From Deferrisoma camini S3R1 (GTDB lineage: Bacteria; Desulfobacterota; Deferrisomatia; Deferrisomatales; Deferrisomataceae), in assembly GCF_000526155.1 (NCBI RefSeq), contig NZ_JAFN01000001.1, positions 686,501 to 750,500 of the forward strand: a stretch of 64,000 nucleotides of DNA, given 5' to 3'. How positions within the stretch are numbered: the stretch's first letter is position 1; every line of letters begins with the position of its first letter. Below are positions 9,330 through 21,721 of this stretch, piece after piece. The position numbers were made by a program, and so were the translations under genes. The notes beneath the pieces are model-generated. The model was not told where the DNA came from and searched no databases. It saw nothing but the letters and a program-made list of their open reading frames with translations.

Positions 9330-10660
9330 GGCTGGTGGCCATCGTGGGGCGGCCCAACGTGGGCAAGTCCACCCTGTTCAACCGGCTGGTGGGCAAACGG
9401 GTGGCCATCGTGGAGGACGTCCCCGGAGTGACCCGCGACCGCCGGTACGCCGCCGTGGACTGGGGCGACCGGAGGTTCACCCTGGTGGACACGGGCGGCC
9501 TCGACCCCGACCCGGCTGGCGAGGTGGCCGCCGGCATGACCCGGCAGGCCCTCCTGGCCGTGGAGGAGGCCGACCTGATCCTGTTCGTCACGGACGTCCG
9601 GGAGGGGGTGCTGCCCGCGGACGAGGAGATCGCCCGGGGCCTGCGTCGGCGGAGCAAGGACGTGGTGCTGGTGGCCAACAAGGCCGACGGCCCCCGCTGG
9701 GAGACCGCTGCGGCCGAGTTCTACGCCCTGGGGTTCGAGCGGGTGCTGCCCGTGTCGGCCGAGCACGGCAGGGGGCTCGAAGAGCTCGAGGGGGAGGTCC
9801 GCGACCGGCTCCCCGAGGCGGATGCCGAACCGCCCGAGGCCGACGAGCAGGGGACCCGGGTGGCGGTGCTGGGCCGGCCCAACGTGGGCAAGAGCTCGCT
9901 GGTGAACCGCCTCCTCGGGGAGGAGCGGGTGGTGGTGAGCGCCGAGGCCGGCACCACCCGGGACCCCGTGGACACCCTGGTCCGCCGCGACGGCCGGCCC
10001 TACCTGCTCATCGACACCGCCGGGATTCGGCGGCGCAGCCGGGTGGAGAAGGGGGTGGAGCGGTGGAGCGTGGTGAGGGCCCTTCGCACCGTGGACCGGG
10101 CCCACGTGTGCCTGGTGCTCCTGGACGCCACCGAGGGGCTCACCGACCAGGACGCCCGCATCCTGAACCTGGTGCTCAAGGGGGGCCGCGCCTTGGGCAT
10201 CGTGCTCAACAAGTGGGACCTGGTGGAGAAGGACGAGAAGACCTTCGACCGGACCGTGGCGGAGCTGCGCCGGCGGCTGGGGCCCCACGGCCACGTGCCC
10301 GTGGTCAGCATGTCGGCGCTCACGGGCCAGCGGGTCCATCGGGTGTTCGACCTGGTGGACACCCTCTACCGGGAGTGGACCCGGCGGATCCCCACCTCCC
10401 AGGTCAACGCGTTCCTCGAGGCCACCCTGAGGGAGCTGCCGCCGCCGGTCAAGGCGGGCAAGCGCACCCGGATCTACTACATGACCCAGGTGCGCACGGC
10501 CCCCCCCACCTTTGCCGCGTTCACCAGCTTTCCCGAGGGCATCTCGGAGTCGTACCACCGGTTCCTGGTGAACCGGCTCCGGGATGCGTTCGGATTCGCC
10601 GGGGTGCCGGTGCGGTTGGAGTTCCGACGCCGGACCCGGCCCGGAGAGGAGGACCGATGA
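9326..10660 (+). CDS. der: GTPase Der (EngA), 50S ribosome assembly
   Basis: 444 residues with the tandem G domains that define Der: a first G1 at the N-terminus (VGRPNVGKSTL) and a second near residue 185 (LGRPNVGKSSL). Each has its own DTxG and NK(A/W)D motif. A KH-like C-terminal domain (~350-440) follows. It acts in late 50S subunit assembly. ATG 9326 overlaps the era TGA. Co-operonic era-der is a tight pairing of two ribosome-biogenesis GTPases. Confidence 0.97.
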   Translation: MRLVAIVGRPNVGKSTLFNRLVGKRVAIVEDVPGVTRDRRYAAVDWGDRRFTLVDTGGLDPDPAGEVAAGMTRQALLAVEEADLILFVTDVREGVLPADEEIARGLRRRSKDVVLVANKADGPRWETAAAEFYALGFERVLPVSAEHGRGLEELEGEVRDRLPEADAEPPEADEQGTRVAVLGRPNVGKSSLVNRLLGEERVVVSAEAGTTRDPVDTLVRRDGRPYLLIDTAGIRRRSRVEKGVERWSVVRALRTVDRAHVCLVLLDATEGLTDQDARILNLVLKGGRALGIVLNKWDLVEKDEKTFDRTVAELRRRLGPHGHVPVVSMSALTGQRVHRVFDLVDTLYREWTRRIPTSQVNAFLEATLRELPPPVKAGKRTRIYYMTQVRTAPPTFAAFTSFPEGISESYHRFLVNRLRDAFGFAGVPVRLEFRRRTRPGEEDR

Positions 10661-11101
10661 GCCCAGGGCAACGGATCCCCCTGGTAGCCCCTTCAGGCCC
10701 CCGGGGGGCCGTCCGGGGACCAGAGACTAGAAACTGGAGACTAGAAACTAGATGTCAACCCGGCGGATAAGCAAGCGCTACCGTTCCCTGCTCGGAGGGG
10801 CAAGGGACCTGTCGGAGAGCCGGGCGCGGCCCCTTAGCTCGCCGCGCAGCGCCTCTGACGCTCGGACCACGAAACGGTTTGGGTTCCAGCGAGTTGTCAT
10901 GAAATCAGCTCTTCGGTCCCGTGCCTGCGCGGCGAATCTCAATGCCCGGCTTCGCGCCCGGCCGGAGGCAGGTCCCTTGCCCCTCCCTCCGAGGAGGCGC
11001 GTCTATTTTGTCGCCGGGTTAATAAAATCCGGGCACCTCGGCCCCTTAGCTACCCAGCCGGCCAGGGGGGGCGAAGGCCCCAGACAGAGGACCGTAGACC
11101 G
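10661..11101. repeat. Repeat-filled gap with a MITE-like unit
   Basis: At about 10727-10752 heptamers of the ACTAGAA type occur. From about 10755 to 11026 lies a unit whose ends are inverted (AACCCGGCG at the left, CGCCGGGTT at the right). Its right end (CTATTTTGTCGCCGGGTTAATA) closely resembles the terminal repeat of the IS630 element at 33245-33268. The interior is the dispersed core (GAGCCGGGCGCGGCCCCTT, later CTGCGCGGCGAATCTCAATG). At 11090-11117 four heptamers GACCGTA, GACCGAT, GACCGGA, GACCGAA run into GTT. No gene is seen. Confidence 0.75.
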
Positions 11102-12295
11102 ATGACCGGAGACCGAAGTTACTTGGAGGAGATCAGGGCCCGGGTGGCCCGGCTCCAGGCGGGCATGAAGCGCCAGGGGCTCGGGGGCGCCTTGCTCGTG
11201 CAGAACGCGAGCCGGTACTGGGCCTCGGGCACCATGCAGGCCGGGGCGGTGGTGGTCCCAGCCGGGGGAGACCCGGTGGTGTTCGTGCGCAAGGACCTCG
11301 ACCGGGCGCGGCGGGAAAGCCCGTGCCGGGTGGAAGGGCTGGCCAGCCTGCGGGACCTGCCGGCCCGGGTTCGGGAGGTGCTCGGCGGCGTGCCCGAGCC
11401 CCTGGGGTTGGAGTGGGACGTTCTGCCCGTGAACCAGGCCCGGCGGTTCCAGGGGCTGTTCGAGGGGGTGGACCTGGCCGACGTGTCGGGCGCCTTGGCC
11501 CTGGCCCGGGCCGTCAAGACGCCGTGGGAGCACCGGGCCATCGCCGAGGCGGCCCGGGTGGTGGCCGAGGCCGTGGCCCGGGTGCCGGAGCTCCTGCGGC
11601 CGGGCATCCCCGAGATCGAGCTTGCGGCAGCGGTGGAGTACGAGCTGCGGCGCAGGGGCCACGGGGGGCTGCTGCGCATGCGCGGGTTCAACCAGGAGAT
11701 CTTCTACGGCCACGTCATGGCCGGTCCCACGGCTGCCGAGCCTTCGTTCCTGGACGCGCCCACCGGGGGGGCAGGGCTGGGCCCGGCCCTGGCCCAGGGG
11801 CCCAGCACCCGCGCGATCGGACCCGGCGAGCCGGTCACCGTGGACCTGGTGGGCAACCACCAGGGGTACCTGTGCGACCAGACTCGCATCTTCTGCCTGG
11901 GCCGGCCCCCGCGGCAGGTGGCAGAGGCGTTCGAGGCCGCCTGCGCCGTGCAGGACGCCGTGATCGAGACGGCCCGGCCCGGCGCGACGGGCGACGAGCT
12001 GTACCGGGTGGCCCGCCGGGCGGCCGAGGCCACGCCGTTCGCCGACACCTTCCTGGGCCACCGCAACCCGGTGAGCTTCGTGGGCCATGGCATCGGGTTG
12101 GAGGTGGACGAGCCCCCGTTTCTCGCCCGAGGGTTCCGGGTTCCCTTGGAGGAGGGTATGGTGTTTGCGCTGGAACCCAAGTTCGTGATTCCCGGGGTGG
12201 GCGCCGTGGGGGTCGAGGACACCTTCCGGGTCACGGCGACCGGGGTGGAGCGGATCACCCTCTCTCCGAGGGAGCTCGGGCTCGTGGAGATCTGA
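11102..12295 (+). CDS. M24-family Xaa-Pro aminopeptidase-like metallopeptidase
   Basis: About 397 residues. An N-terminal creatinase-like domain (to ~130) precedes a pita-bread C-terminal domain with all five metal ligands: D in TVDLVG, D in LCDQTR, H in GHGIGLEVDE, E in ALEPKF and E in GVEDTF. It probably cleaves X-Pro dipeptides or a related amide in the cytoplasm. The start is doubtful: ATG 11102 falls inside a heptamer array, while GTG 11144 lies 13 bases after GGAGGA and gives the N-terminus typical of the family. The true protein may be 14 residues shorter. Confidence 0.85.
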   Translation: MTGDRSYLEEIRARVARLQAGMKRQGLGGALLVQNASRYWASGTMQAGAVVVPAGGDPVVFVRKDLDRARRESPCRVEGLASLRDLPARVREVLGGVPEPLGLEWDVLPVNQARRFQGLFEGVDLADVSGALALARAVKTPWEHRAIAEAARVVAEAVARVPELLRPGIPEIELAAAVEYELRRRGHGGLLRMRGFNQEIFYGHVMAGPTAAEPSFLDAPTGGAGLGPALAQGPSTRAIGPGEPVTVDLVGNHQGYLCDQTRIFCLGRPPRQVAEAFEAACAVQDAVIETARPGATGDELYRVARRAAEATPFADTFLGHRNPVSFVGHGIGLEVDEPPFLARGFRVPLEEGMVFALEPKFVIPGVGAVGVEDTFRVTATGVERITLSPRELGLVEI

Positions 12296-12443
12296 GCCGG
12301 GCCACGCCCGGCTCTCCACCAGGCCCCATACCCCCCGAAGTTTCGCCGGCGGCCCGGGAGCCGCCCGGCCGCCTAGCCGCCTGGCAGCCCAGCCGCCCAG
12401 CGGGCCGAAGGCCCCAGACCGAGATCACCGCAAAGGGGGAGAC
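12296..12443. repeat. Octamer array and GGGCC hairpin word
   Basis: Just after the M24 stop lie remnants of the CATGGGG element (CTCTCCACCAGGCCCCATACCCC). Then come 8-bp AGCCGCCC-type units at about 12360-12405, and GCGGGCC-GAA-GGCCCC at about 12407-12421. GGGGGAG lies just before the next ATG. Confidence 0.65.
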
Positions 12444-12680
12444 ATGAAGGGAGGATGGAGTGCGGCCCACCTGCGCCAGTGGTGGTGGATCGCGTTCGTG
12501 CTCGGCGCCCTCATGATCAACTTCCCGTTCCTGCGCATCTTCGACCGGGAGGTGACGGTGGGGGGGTGGCCGCTTCTGTTCCTGTACCTGATGGGGGGGT
12601 GGGCCGTGAGCATCGCCGCCATCGCCGGCTACGCCCTGCTGCTGCGCCGGGTGGAGCCCCCCGGGGAGGAGGAGAAGTAG
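12444..12680 (+). CDS. Small two-TM membrane protein
   Basis: 78 residues with two hydrophobic segments (~12-30 and ~42-67) and a charged C-terminal tail. GGGGGAG lies a few bases upstream of ATG 12444, and the stop directly abuts the start of the next gene (TAG-ATG). Small two-TM proteins of this kind (DUF485/DUF4212-like in size) often precede SLC5 transporters, and here the next gene is an SLC5-histidine kinase fusion. An accessory role for that sensor is an inference. No family was recognised with certainty. Confidence 0.8.
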   Translation: MKGGWSAAHLRQWWWIAFVLGALMINFPFLRIFDREVTVGGWPLLFLYLMGGWAVSIAAIAGYALLLRRVEPPGEEEK

Positions 12681-15950
<3,270 letters not shown>

Positions 15951-15951
15951 G

Positions 15952-16368
15952 GTGGCGCCGCGGATCCTGGTGGTGGAAGACAACGTGGACAACCGGGAGC
16001 TCCTGGTGAAGGTCTTGGTGCGGCAGGGGTACCGGGTGACCGAGGCAGCGTCTGGCGAGGAGGCCCTCGACATGGCGGCCCGGGAGCGGCCGGACCTGGT
16101 GCTGATGGACATCAACCTGAGCGGCATGGACGGCCTGGAGGCGACCCGTCGGCTCAAGGCCGACCCCCGGATGGGCGGGGTTCCGGTGGTGGCGATCACG
16201 GCCTACGCCATGGTGGGGGATCGGGAGCGGGCCCTGGAGGCCGGATGCGACGGGTACATCCCCAAGCCGGTGGACGTGCGGGCCCTGCCGGACCACGTGG
16301 CCCGGTTCCTTCGGCAGGGACGGGACGAGGACCCCCGGCCCCCAACCTCTCGAGGGAGCCCACCGTGA
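15952..16368 (+). CDS. Single-domain response regulator (CheY/DivK type)
   Basis: 138 residues from GTG 15952, which follows GGAAAGGAAGG at 15935-15945. It has a receiver domain only: acidic pair E9-D10, phosphoacceptor D53 in LVLMDINLSG, T83 and K105. There is no output domain, so it probably shuttles phosphate or docks on another protein, as DivK does. It lies directly downstream of the hybrid sensor and its stop overlaps the next start (GTGA). An alternative start at GTG 15925 would overlap the kinase gene. Confidence 0.9.
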   Translation: MAPRILVVEDNVDNRELLVKVLVRQGYRVTEAASGEEALDMAARERPDLVLMDINLSGMDGLEATRRLKADPRMGGVPVVAITAYAMVGDRERALEAGCDGYIPKPVDVRALPDHVARFLRQGRDEDPRPPTSRGSPP

Positions 16369-17435
16369 CCACGGCGCCGAAGATCCTGGTGGTGGACGAC
16401 AACATCGACAACGTCGAACTCCTCGTGAAGCGCCTGCGGGCGGCGGGGTATCGAACCTGCGAGGCCTACGACGGCGAGGAGGCCCTGGAGAAGGTGGCCG
16501 CCGAGGACCCGGACCTGGTGATCCTCGACGTGATGATGCCCAAGCTCGACGGCTACGCCGTGTGCGAGCGGCTCAAACGGAACGAGGCCACCCGGATGAT
16601 CCCGGTGCTCATGCTCACGGCCAAGCGGGAGGTGCCCGACAAGATCCGGGGCCTGGACATCGGGGCCGACGACTACATCACCAAGCCGTTCAACCCCCAG
16701 GAGCTGATGGCCCGGGTGAAGAGCCTGCTCCAGCGCCGGTTCACCGAGGAGCGGCGGTTCACCGAGGAGCGGCTGGACGCCCTGGGGCAGATGGCCGAGG
16801 GGGTGGCCCACGAGGTGCGCAACCCCATGGTGGCCATCGGGGGGTTCGCGCGCCGCATCCGCGACAAGCTCCCCGAGGACAGCCCGCTGCGGGACTACGC
16901 GGAGCGGATCCTTCACGAGGTCCACCGGCTCGAGTCCATGGTGGAGGACATCGTCCGGTTCAAGACCCTGATGATCTCCCCCTACCAGGAGGTGGATCTT
17001 CGGAGCCTGGCCGAAGAGGTGCTGCGCGAGGCCGAGCCCGAAGCCCGGGAGGCGGGGCTGGAGCTGGTGCGCGCCTTCGAGCCGGTGCCGGCCGTGGAGG
17101 CGGATCCCCCCAACCTCCGGCTGGCCCTGGCCAACCTGATCGAGAACGCCATCGAGGCCACCGACGCGGGCGGCACCATCACGGTGGAGACCGCGGACCT
17201 GGGCGACAAGGTGCGGGTCACGGTGCGCGACACCGGCCGGGGCATTCCGAGGGACCAGGTGGCCAACGTGTTCGACCCGTTCTACACCACCAAGACCGCG
17301 GGCGCCGGCATGGGGCTCACCATGGTGCACCGGATCGTGTCCCGCCACGGGGGAACCGTGGAGATCGAGAGCCGGGTGGGCAAGGGTACCGCGGTCCACC
17401 TGTTGCTGCCCTGCCGCCATCCGGGCGGGGCCTGA
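16365..17435 (+). CDS. Receiver-histidine kinase hybrid (soluble)
   Basis: 356 residues from GTG 16365 overlapping the preceding stop. An N-terminal receiver domain has D11-D12, phosphoacceptor D55 in LVILDVMMP and K105-region TKPFN. A short linker with a duplicated RRFTEER precedes HisKA with H149 (GVAHEVRNPM) and a HATPase (NLIENAIEAT, DTGRGIP, GAGMGLTMVHRI). There is no membrane segment, so it is a cytoplasmic kinase whose activity is likely gated by its own receiver. The three signalling genes in a row suggest a phosphorelay: membrane kinase, CheY-like shuttle, receiver-gated kinase. No DNA-binding output is encoded in the operon. Confidence 0.9.
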   Translation: MTTAPKILVVDDNIDNVELLVKRLRAAGYRTCEAYDGEEALEKVAAEDPDLVILDVMMPKLDGYAVCERLKRNEATRMIPVLMLTAKREVPDKIRGLDIGADDYITKPFNPQELMARVKSLLQRRFTEERRFTEERLDALGQMAEGVAHEVRNPMVAIGGFARRIRDKLPEDSPLRDYAERILHEVHRLESMVEDIVRFKTLMISPYQEVDLRSLAEEVLREAEPEAREAGLELVRAFEPVPAVEADPPNLRLALANLIENAIEATDAGGTITVETADLGDKVRVTVRDTGRGIPRDQVANVFDPFYTTKTAGAGMGLTMVHRIVSRHGGTVEIESRVGKGTAVHLLLPCRHPGGA

Positions 17436-17449
17436 GCCGGGAGGGGGCC

Positions 17450-18361
17450 TTGGCCGATCGGACCGGCCCCACGGTGTGGCTCGACGCGTTCCTCGATCAC
17501 CTGGCGGTGGAGAAGGGGCTGAGCCCCCGCACGGTGGAGGCCTACGCCCGGGACCTGGCACGGTTCCAGACCTTTTTGGAAACCCTGGGGCAGGACCTGA
17601 CGGGGGCGACCGGCACGGACGTGGTCGGGTTTCTGCGGGCTGAGAAGCGCCGGGGTGTTTCGGGCCGCACCCTGGCCCGCAGGGTCTCGGCCCTGCGGGG
17701 GTTCTTTCGGTTCCTGTGCCGGGAGGGGGCGGTGTCCCGGGACCCCACCGCCCGCCTGGCCTCGCCCAAGGCCTGGAAGACCCTGCCCCACACCCTGTCC
17801 CCCGAAGACGCCGCAGCCCTGGTCGAAGGCCCCCGGGGGGAGGACCCGCTGGCCCTGCGCGATCGGGCCATCCTCGAGCTCCTGTACGGCTCGGGCCTGC
17901 GGGTCTCCGAACTGTGCGACCTGACCCTGGGGTTCGTGGACCTGTCCATGGGCTACGTGCGGGTGGTGGGCAAGGGCAGCAAGGAACGGGTGGTGCCGCT
18001 GGGGGAGCGGGCGGCCGAGGCCCTGCGGGCGTACCTGGACCGGGGAAGGCCGCGGCTCCTCAGGGGGCGGAAGCGGTGCGACGCCGTGTTCGTGAGCCGG
18101 CTGGGAAGACGCATGTCCCGCCAGTCGGTGTGGAACCTGGTCAAGAAGCGGTGCCTGGAGGCGGGGGTCCCCCCGAGCACCAGCCCCCACACCCTGCGCC
18201 ACTCGTTTGCCACCCACCTGCTGGAAGGGGGCGCGGATCTGCGGAGCGTGCAGATGATGCTCGGCCACGCCGACCTCGCCACCACCCAGGTGTACACCCA
18301 CGTCACCCGTCGCCGCCTGGCCGAGCTGGTGCGCCGGCATCACCCCCGGAGCCGAAGATAG
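17450..18361 (+). CDS. XerC/XerD-type tyrosine recombinase
   Basis: 303 residues from TTG 17450, with GGGAGGGGG just upstream (17439-17446); GTG 17474 is an alternative. It has an N-terminal SAM-like core-binding domain (~10-95) and a catalytic domain with R in GSGLRVSEL, K in GKGSKERVVPL, HTLRHSFATH, the LGHADLATTQ histidine and nucleophile Y in VYTHV. Its length fits chromosome-dimer resolvases XerC/D (~300) and not phage integrases. It resolves chromosome dimers at dif during division. It sits 14 bases after the kinase gene, probably in the same operon. XerC and XerD cannot be told apart here. Confidence 0.9.
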   Translation: MADRTGPTVWLDAFLDHLAVEKGLSPRTVEAYARDLARFQTFLETLGQDLTGATGTDVVGFLRAEKRRGVSGRTLARRVSALRGFFRFLCREGAVSRDPTARLASPKAWKTLPHTLSPEDAAALVEGPRGEDPLALRDRAILELLYGSGLRVSELCDLTLGFVDLSMGYVRVVGKGSKERVVPLGERAAEALRAYLDRGRPRLLRGRKRCDAVFVSRLGRRMSRQSVWNLVKKRCLEAGVPPSTSPHTLRHSFATHLLEGGADLRSVQMMLGHADLATTQVYTHVTRRRLAELVRRHHPRSRR

Positions 18362-18392
18362 AAATGCCCCCCCAGGGCTGGGGGGATTCCAG

Positions 18393-18655
18393 TACCAAGT
18401 TGCATTCAAAGCTATCGGCCCCCTGCACAGAGGGGCAAGGGAGCTGCCGGAGAGCCGGGCGCGGCCCCTTGGCTCGCCGCGCAGCGCCTCCGGCGTCTGG
18501 ACTGCGAAAGGGTGCGGATTCCAACGGATTGCCATGAAGCCAGCTCCCCCGCCCCGTGCCTGCGCGGCGAATCTCAATGCCTGGCTTCGCGCCCGGCCGG
18601 AGGCAGGTCCCTTGCCCCGCCCCCGGATGCGTATCCGATGGATGGCAACTTGGTA
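18393..18655. mobile_element. MITE-like element with TA ends, intact copy
   Basis: TA dinucleotides at 18393-18394 and 18654-18655 flank a 259-bp unit with inverted ends CCAAGTTGC and GCAACTTGG. It has no coding capacity. A second copy with nearly the same sequence was split by an insertion at 28880-28928 and 33291-33506; rejoined, that copy is 261 bp. TA flanks and short terminal repeats fit a non-autonomous IS630/Tc1-type element. The interior core also occurs at 10790-10985 and, inverted, near 8120-8280. Confidence 0.8.
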
Positions 18656-18699
18656 CTAGCTCCCCAGCCTCCCAGCCGAAGTCAGCGGAGACCGCCCGC

Positions 18700-21357
18700 G
18701 TGGACCTGATCACCACCCACATCAACTCCGACTTCGACAGCCTGGGCGCCATGGTGGCCGCCAAGAAGCTCTACCCGGAGGCGGTCGTGGCGTTTCCGGG
18801 CAGCCAGGAGCGCAGCCTGCGCCAGTTCCTGGTGGAGAGCGCCCTGTACGCGGTGGACGTGCGCCGGGCCCGGTCCGTGGACCTGGACGCGGTGGACCGG
18901 CTCGTGCTGGTGGACGTGTCCCACCCGGACCGGATCGGCCGGTTCGGTGAGCTGCTGGGCCGGCCCGGTCTCGAGGTCCACGTGTACGACCACCACCCCA
19001 TGTCGGACGAGACCGTGGAGGCCCGGGTCCGCCGCATCGAGCCGGTGGGAGCGGCCACCACGCTCCTGGTGGAGATCCTCCGGGAGCGGCGGATCCCGGT
19101 GACCCCGGAGGAGGCCACGGTCATGCTCCTGGGGATCTACGAGGACACCGGGGGGCTGGTGTTCGCCACCACGACCCCCCGGGATCTGGAGGCGGCCGCG
19201 TACCTGCTGGGGCAGGGGGGCGACCTCAATGTGGTCTCGTCGTTCCTGACCCCGGAGCTCACCCTGGAGCAGGTGCGGCTGCTGGAGGAGCTGCTGCGCA
19301 ACCAGGTGACCCACCGGATCTACGGGGTGGAGGTCACGGTGACCGAGGCGAGCGCCGACCACTACGTGGGGGATCTGGCGTTCCTGGTCCACAAGATTCG
19401 GGACATGGAGAACCTCGACGTGGTGGTGGCGGCCGTGCGCCTGGGCGACCAGGTCCAGGTGGTGGCCCGGAGCCGGATCCCGGCCCAGGTGGACGTGGGG
19501 GCCCTGGCCCGGGCCCTGGGAGGGGGCGGCCACCCCGAGGCCGCGTCCGCCTCGGTGCGGGACGAGACCCTGATCCAGGTGCGGGAGCGGATCCTGGGGC
19601 TTCTGCCCCAGGTGGTGCGGCCCCCGGTCATGGCCCGCGACATCGCCACCGCGCCGGTGAAGTTCGTGCGGCCCGGCACGCCCCTCGTCCGGGTGCAGGA
19701 GGCGCTCAACCGCTACCACCTGAACGCCATGCCGGTGGTGGGAGACGACGGCCGGGTGCTGGGCGTGGTCACCCGGATGATCGTGGAGAGAGCCCTGAGC
19801 CACGGCCTGGGAGAGGCGGTGGTGGACGACTACATGACCACCGACGTGGAGGCCGTGGGGCCGGAGGCGCCCCTCGACGAGGTGCGGCGGCTGGTGGTGC
19901 GTGAGAACCACCGGCTGGTTCCGGTGGTGGATCGGGGCGCCCTGGTGGGGGTGGTGACCCGGACGGACCTGCTCCGGGCCCTGGGACGGGAGTGGGGGCC
20001 GACCGAGGCTCCGGGCGGGCCGCCCCAGGAGCGCGACGTCTCCCGGCTGCTCCGGGAGCGGCTGCCCTCCGGCGTGGTGGAGCGGCTCCGGGAGTTCGGC
20101 GCCCTGGCCCGCCAGCAGGGCATGGAGGCCTACCTGGTGGGCGGCGGCGTGCGGGACCTGCTGCTGCGACGGTCCGTGGAGGACCTGGACCTGGTGGTCG
20201 AGGGGGACGGCATCGCCCTGGCCCAGGAGGCCGGCCGTCGGTGGGGGGCGCGGGTCCGCCCCCACCGGCCGTTCGGAACGGCGAAGATCCGGTGCCCCGA
20301 CGGCGTCCGGATCGACGTGGCCACGGCCCGCACCGAGTACTACCCCCGGCCGGGGGCCCTGCCCACGGTGGAGTGGTCGAGCCTGAAGCTCGACCTCTAC
20401 CGCCGGGACTTCACCATCAACACCTTGGCGGTGAGCTTGAGCCCGGACCGGTTCGGTCAGGTGGTGGACTTCTTCGGGGGGCTCCGGGATCTCAAGGAGG
20501 GCACGGTCCGGGTGCTCCACAACCTCTCGTTCGTCGAGGACCCCACCCGGATGCTCCGGGCCCTGCGGTTCCGGCTCCGGTTCGGCTTCCGGCTAGGCCG
20601 CCAGACCGAGAAGCTCCTGCGCACCGCGGTGCGCCAGGGGTTCATGGCCGAGGCCCGGGGGAAGCGGCTGTTCCATGAGTGGATGGCCCTGCTGCGGGAG
20701 GGGGAGGGGGCCGAGGCCGTGGCCCTGGCCGACGAGCACGGGGTGCTGTCGGCCCTGATTCCGGGGGTGCGGTACGCGGGCAGGGTGGAGGAGCTGGTGG
20801 AGCGGGTCCGGGGCGTGCTGACCTGGTTCCGGCTGCTGTACCGCGACACCGCCCTGGAGGACTGGCGGGTGTACCAGCTGGCCCTGCTGGACCCCCTCAA
20901 GGAGGACGAGGTGCGCGCCTGGGTGCGGGAGCTGGGGGTGGAGCAGGGTGTGGGCCGATGGTTGGTCGAGGCGCTCGGATCGGCGTACCGGGCCCTGGGC
21001 GAGCTTCGCCGCGCCCTGGATGCCCGGGGCGAGCGGGTGCCCGACAGCCGGGTGTACGAGATCCTGCACCCCTGCGGGGACGAGACCCGGCTGTTCATGA
21101 TGGCCAAGACCCAGGACGAGCGCAAACGCCGGCTGATCAGCCGGTACTACACCCGCCTGGCGGACGTGCGGCCGGCGCTGCGGGGCCGGGACCTCCAGCG
21201 GATGGGCATCCCGCCGGGGCCCGCCTACCGGCAGCTCCTGGAGGGGCTTCTGCGGGCCCGGCTGGACGGGGAGGTCCGCACCCGGGCCGACGAGGAGGAG
21301 TGGGTTCGCCGGCGGTGGGCCGACCGAAAGGAGCCCCCCGCCGGGGCCGGATCTTGA
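18700..21357 (+). CDS. DHH-CBS-poly(A) polymerase/tRNA nucleotidyltransferase fusion
   Basis: 885 residues from GTG 18700; the open frame extends upstream only through the MITE. A DHH phosphoesterase domain comes first (THINSDFDSLGA, then VYDHHP at ~90), with a DHHA1 motif GGGGHPEAAS near 270. Two CBS domains follow at ~310-430. The nucleotidyltransferase head has GGGVRDLLLR and the DLDLVVEGDG carboxylates near 480-505, RRDFTINTLAV near 570, and RNA-binding helices with DPTRMLRALRFRLRFGF. This fusion is typical of Desulfobacterota and Aquifex-like bacteria, where the enzyme adds A (or CCA) to tRNA ends. The DHH part may degrade small nucleotides such as oligoribonucleotides; that is inference from the family. 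Confidence 0.92.
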   Translation: MDLITTHINSDFDSLGAMVAAKKLYPEAVVAFPGSQERSLRQFLVESALYAVDVRRARSVDLDAVDRLVLVDVSHPDRIGRFGELLGRPGLEVHVYDHHPMSDETVEARVRRIEPVGAATTLLVEILRERRIPVTPEEATVMLLGIYEDTGGLVFATTTPRDLEAAAYLLGQGGDLNVVSSFLTPELTLEQVRLLEELLRNQVTHRIYGVEVTVTEASADHYVGDLAFLVHKIRDMENLDVVVAAVRLGDQVQVVARSRIPAQVDVGALARALGGGGHPEAASASVRDETLIQVRERILGLLPQVVRPPVMARDIATAPVKFVRPGTPLVRVQEALNRYHLNAMPVVGDDGRVLGVVTRMIVERALSHGLGEAVVDDYMTTDVEAVGPEAPLDEVRRLVVRENHRLVPVVDRGALVGVVTRTDLLRALGREWGPTEAPGGPPQERDVSRLLRERLPSGVVERLREFGALARQQGMEAYLVGGGVRDLLLRRSVEDLDLVVEGDGIALAQEAGRRWGARVRPHRPFGTAKIRCPDGVRIDVATARTEYYPRPGALPTVEWSSLKLDLYRRDFTINTLAVSLSPDRFGQVVDFFGGLRDLKEGTVRVLHNLSFVEDPTRMLRALRFRLRFGFRLGRQTEKLLRTAVRQGFMAEARGKRLFHEWMALLREGEGAEAVALADEHGVLSALIPGVRYAGRVEELVERVRGVLTWFRLLYRDTALEDWRVYQLALLDPLKEDEVRAWVRELGVEQGVGRWLVEALGSAYRALGELRRALDARGERVPDSRVYEILHPCGDETRLFMMAKTQDERKRRLISRYYTRLADVRPALRGRDLQRMGIPPGPAYRQLLEGLLRARLDGEVRTRADEEEWVRRRWADRKEPPAGAGS

Positions 21358-21721
21358 CGGCGGCCGATCCAATCGATAGGGTAGCTGTTATCAACCGATC
21401 GTCCGGTTGGCGCCGCGGCCACGTCCTCCGGGCCCCACGGGTAAGAGCGACCTCCTGGTCGCGATCGTGACGGGGGCGGGCCATTGCGGGCGGCGGGGCA
21501 TGGGGTTCAGGAGTCAGAATTCAGGGGACAGAGGTCAGAATGCAGAAGTGGGGGTAGAGTCTAAAAACTGAACTCTGCCCCCTGATACGGCCGCACGCGC
21601 CTCTCCACCGGACCCCATGCCCACTGAGGCCTTGATGGTGGCTCAGGAGCCGCCTAGCTGCCTAGCGGCCTAGCCGCCCAGCGGGCCGAAGGCCCGAAGC
21701 CACTGGGAAAGGAGGAGGACC
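21358..21721. repeat. REP hairpin and CAG/CTG palindromic element
   Basis: The REP-like hairpin GCGACC-TCCT-GGTCGC lies at 21447-21462. An element at 21494-21624 has inverted ends (GGGGCATGGGGTTC and GGACCCCATGCCC). Its left arm at 21506-21548 shows six or more heptamers ending in CAG or CAGAA, and its right arm at about 21566-21593 shows CTG heptamers ending in CTGATACGGCCGCAC. Octamers of the AGCCGCCC type run at 21650-21680, followed by GCGGGCC-GAA-GGCCC and GAAGCCACTGGGAAAGGAGG, which is the ribosome-binding site of the next gene. No gene is seen. Confidence 0.8.

Noticed and set aside
18512-18709. Short open frames inside the MITE and its core (also at 8098, 10752, 33241, 33407)
   Set aside because: The same frames recur with each copy of the dispersed core, have no ribosome-binding site and give Arg/Pro/Ala-rich sequences. 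They are repeat sequence, not genes.
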